From CAZCJA01 sp964499015 (GTDB lineage Bacteria; Elusimicrobiota; Elusimicrobia; F11): a DNA stretch of 8,419 nt. A program made the translations under genes and the position numbers. Positions 7,121 through 8,419 of this stretch are shown piece by piece (position 1 is the first letter of the stretch; the number at the start of each line of letters is the position of its first letter). The stretch is from contig CAZCJA010000088.1 of NCBI GenBank assembly GCA_964499015.1, positions 1 through 8,419 of the forward strand, read 5' to 3'. The notes beneath the pieces are model-generated. The model ran no database searches. It saw nothing but the letters and a program-made list of their open reading frames with translations, and was not told the origin of the DNA.

Positions 7121-7777
7121 CTAGTGCGCCTTAATGGCCGTTAACGCGTTTTCGAGTTCGTTAAAAACAACGTTGATGTCTTGCTTGCCGTCCACACGCA
7201 CATAACCGGCCCGGTTCTTATAGTGATCGATCACCGGTGCCGTCTGGCGCTCATAAACGTCCAGGCGTTTGCGAATCACGTCTTCCTGATCGTCCGGGCG
7301 CTGTGTCAGCGCTGCACCGCAGCTATCGCACACATTCTCTTTCTTCGGCGCGCGCGAAATCAAATTAAAAACGTCTTTGCATTTCGGGCACTGGCGGCGA
7401 GAGGTCAGCCGTTTCACCAACTCGTCGTTCGCCACGTCGAACAGCACCACGCTGTCCCAGTTCATGCCTTCTTTCTTTCCGAAGCCGTCCAAATCGTGCG
7501 CTTGCTCCACGGTGCGCGGATAACCGTCCAACAGATACGACCCGCTCACGCCCAACTTTTTCAAATGTTCAAAAACGGTGCGCGACACCAGGTCATCGGG
7601 AACAAGCTTGCCGCCATCGACATACGCTTTGATCTCGATGCCGAGAGCGGTTCCCTTGCCAATAGCTTCGCGAAACACGTCACCCGTCGAAATATGGGTG
7701 AGCTTGAAGCGTTCGGCCAAGCGTTTCGCCTGCGTACCCTTGCCCGATCCGGGCGGGCCCAAAAAAATAACGTTCAC
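7121..7777 (-). CDS. adk: Adenylate kinase, zinc-lid form
   Basis: A 218-residue long-form kinase catalysing ATP + AMP = 2 ADP in the cytoplasm. The P-loop GPPGSGKGT is at 7-15, the AMP-binding region includes STGDVFREAI (30-39), and DGYPRT is at 84-89. The LID domain carries four cysteines (C130, C133, C150, C153; CX2C and CX2C), indicating a structural zinc as in Bacillus-type Adk rather than the Cys-less E. coli lid. The start is GTG (7775-7777), overlapping the secY stop as GTGA. No Shine-Dalgarno sequence is visible upstream, so adk is probably translated by ribosomes finishing secY. An unrelated start further in would remove the P-loop, so GTG is well supported. Confidence 0.98.
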   Translation of the reverse strand: MNVIFLGPPGSGKGTQAKRLAERFKLTHISTGDVFREAIGKGTALGIEIKAYVDGGKLVPDDLVSRTVFEHLKKLGVSGSYLLDGYPRTVEQAHDLDGFGKKEGMNWDSVVLFDVANDELVKRLTSRRQCPKCKDVFNLISRAPKKENVCDSCGAALTQRPDDQEDVIRKRLDVYERQTAPVIDHYKNRAGYVRVDGKQDINVVFNELENALTAIKAH

Positions 7778-8419
7778 GCCGTGTACCAGCGTCCGCGGCC
7801 GCGGCCTTCAATGCGGCCCGCTTTGCTAAAGCCTTCGTAGTGGCGCATAATCAAGTGCGATTCCAATTGCGCCATCGTGTCGAGCGCAACGCCGACGACG
7901 ATCAAAATGGACGTGCCGCCGAAATAGAACGGGACGTTAAATTTTCTCTGCAAAATGTTCGGCAGAACAACCAGTGCGGCCACGGCCAGCGCGCCGCCCA
8001 ACGTGATGCGTTCCATCACTTTTTCCAAATATGACGCGGTCGGCTCACCCGGACGAATACCGGGAACAAAACCGCCCCACTTCTTTAAGTTTTCCGCGAT
8101 GTCCTTCGGATTGAACGACACCGAGTTGTAGAAGTAGCAAAAGAAAATGATCAGGGCCGCTTCGATCATCAAAAACCACACTGAACCCTGGTTAAAAAGA
8201 TCGCTCACTTTCTGAGCCCAGCTCGATTGCGGCGAAAACGACGCGATCGTTACCGGGAACTGCAGAAGCGACGCCGCGAAGATGACCGCGATGACGCCCG
8301 ACTGGTCCACTTTGAGCGGCAAAAACGTGCTCTGCCCGCCCATCATCTTCCGGCCGACGACCCGCTTGGCGTATTGGACCGGAATTTTGCGCTGTCCGGT
8401 TTCAAGCCAGACGACCAGC
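7774..8419 (-). CDS. secY: Protein translocase subunit SecY, 3' part only
   Basis: About 214 C-terminal residues are visible; the 5' half lies beyond the right edge and the frame stays open to it. SecY is the channel-forming subunit of the SecYEG translocon. The visible part opens with a cytoplasmic loop (RKIPVQYAKRVVGRKMMGGQ), then membrane segments at about 41-60, 80-100, 137-155 and 170-186 of the visible part. The C5 loop contains FVPGIRPGEPTASYLEKV; its Arg corresponds to the E. coli residue essential for SecA-driven export. The C-terminal region FYFGGTSILIVVGVALDTMAQ is canonical. The tail ends GRGRGRWYTA, encoded in part by a perfect CCGCGGCCGCGG palindrome. The stop TGA overlaps the adk GTG by 4 bp. 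Confidence 0.98.
   Translation of the reverse strand, partial: LVVWLETGQRKIPVQYAKRVVGRKMMGGQSTFLPLKVDQSGVIAVIFAASLLQFPVTIASFSPQSSWAQKVSDLFNQGSVWFLMIEAALIIFFCYFYNSVSFNPKDIAENLKKWGGFVPGIRPGEPTASYLEKVMERITLGGALAVAALVVLPNILQRKFNVPFYFGGTSILIVVGVALDTMAQLESHLIMRHYEGFSKAGRIEGRGRGRWYTA
7793..7804. repeat. 12-bp GC-only palindrome at the secY 3' end
   Basis: CCGCGGCCGCGG reads identically on both strands. It encodes the Gly-Arg repeat of the SecY tail and lies 15 bp upstream of the adk GTG. It has no loop and no U-run, so it is not a terminator; it is probably a by-product of GGC/CGC codons for GRGRGR. Confidence 0.4.

Noticed and set aside
6292..7134. A 280-codon plus-strand open frame antisense to map
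   Set aside because: Map carries all five metal ligands on the other strand; the antisense translation is His/Arg-rich with no family resemblance.

Overview
This window is a single, tightly packed, minus-strand gene train of 14 protein genes, truncated at both ends. In transcription order (right to left) it reads secY (3' part) - adk - map - infA - rpmJ - rpsM - rpsK - rpsD - rpoA - rplQ - mreB - mreC - mreD - mrdA/PBP2 (5' part). I see no plus-strand gene, no tRNA or rRNA, no mobile element, no CRISPR and no convincing terminator. Every family is recognisable from conserved motifs. The organism is a bacterium with an elongasome (MreBCD plus PBP2), so most likely rod-shaped and probably diderm. 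GC content looks moderately high by eye. Zinc-ribbon forms of S4 and L36 and a four-cysteine Adk lid are present. I cannot fix the phylum; an under-sampled lineage (Omnitrophota- or Elusimicrobiota-like) is only a guess.

Right part (about 3028-8419): the end of the spc operon and the whole alpha operon in the classical bacterial order. SecY forms the translocon channel. Adk balances adenine nucleotides. Map trims initiator methionines. IF-1 acts in translation initiation. L36, S13, S11, S4 and L17 are ribosomal proteins, and RpoA is the RNA polymerase alpha subunit. Junctions are extremely tight: a 4-bp GTGA overlap (secY/adk), 1-nt gaps (adk/map, map/infA), a 0-nt gap (infA/rpmJ), and Shine-Dalgarno sequences embedded in the preceding stop codon region (rpmJ/rpsM, rpsK/rpsD).

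Left part (1-3001): a cell-shape cluster. MreB (actin-like filament), MreC (periplasmic scaffold), MreD (membrane partner) and the start of PBP2 (transpeptidase) work together in lateral-wall peptidoglycan synthesis. mreC/mreD overlap by GTGA, and mreD/mrdA are 1 nt apart.

The most notable feature is the join: mreB starts 26 nt after the rplQ stop, on the same strand and with no room for a terminator, so the core ribosome/RNA-polymerase operon appears to run straight into the wall-elongation operon. The only sizeable non-coding gaps are 143 nt (mreB-mreC) and 68 nt (rpsD-rpoA). The first stays open in mreB's own frame beyond its stop and ends in an ATGA overlap with mreC; the second holds a small hairpin just before the rpoA ribosome binding site. 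I do not see a new biological system here; the content is core housekeeping with an unusual linkage and several lineage-specific protein extensions.
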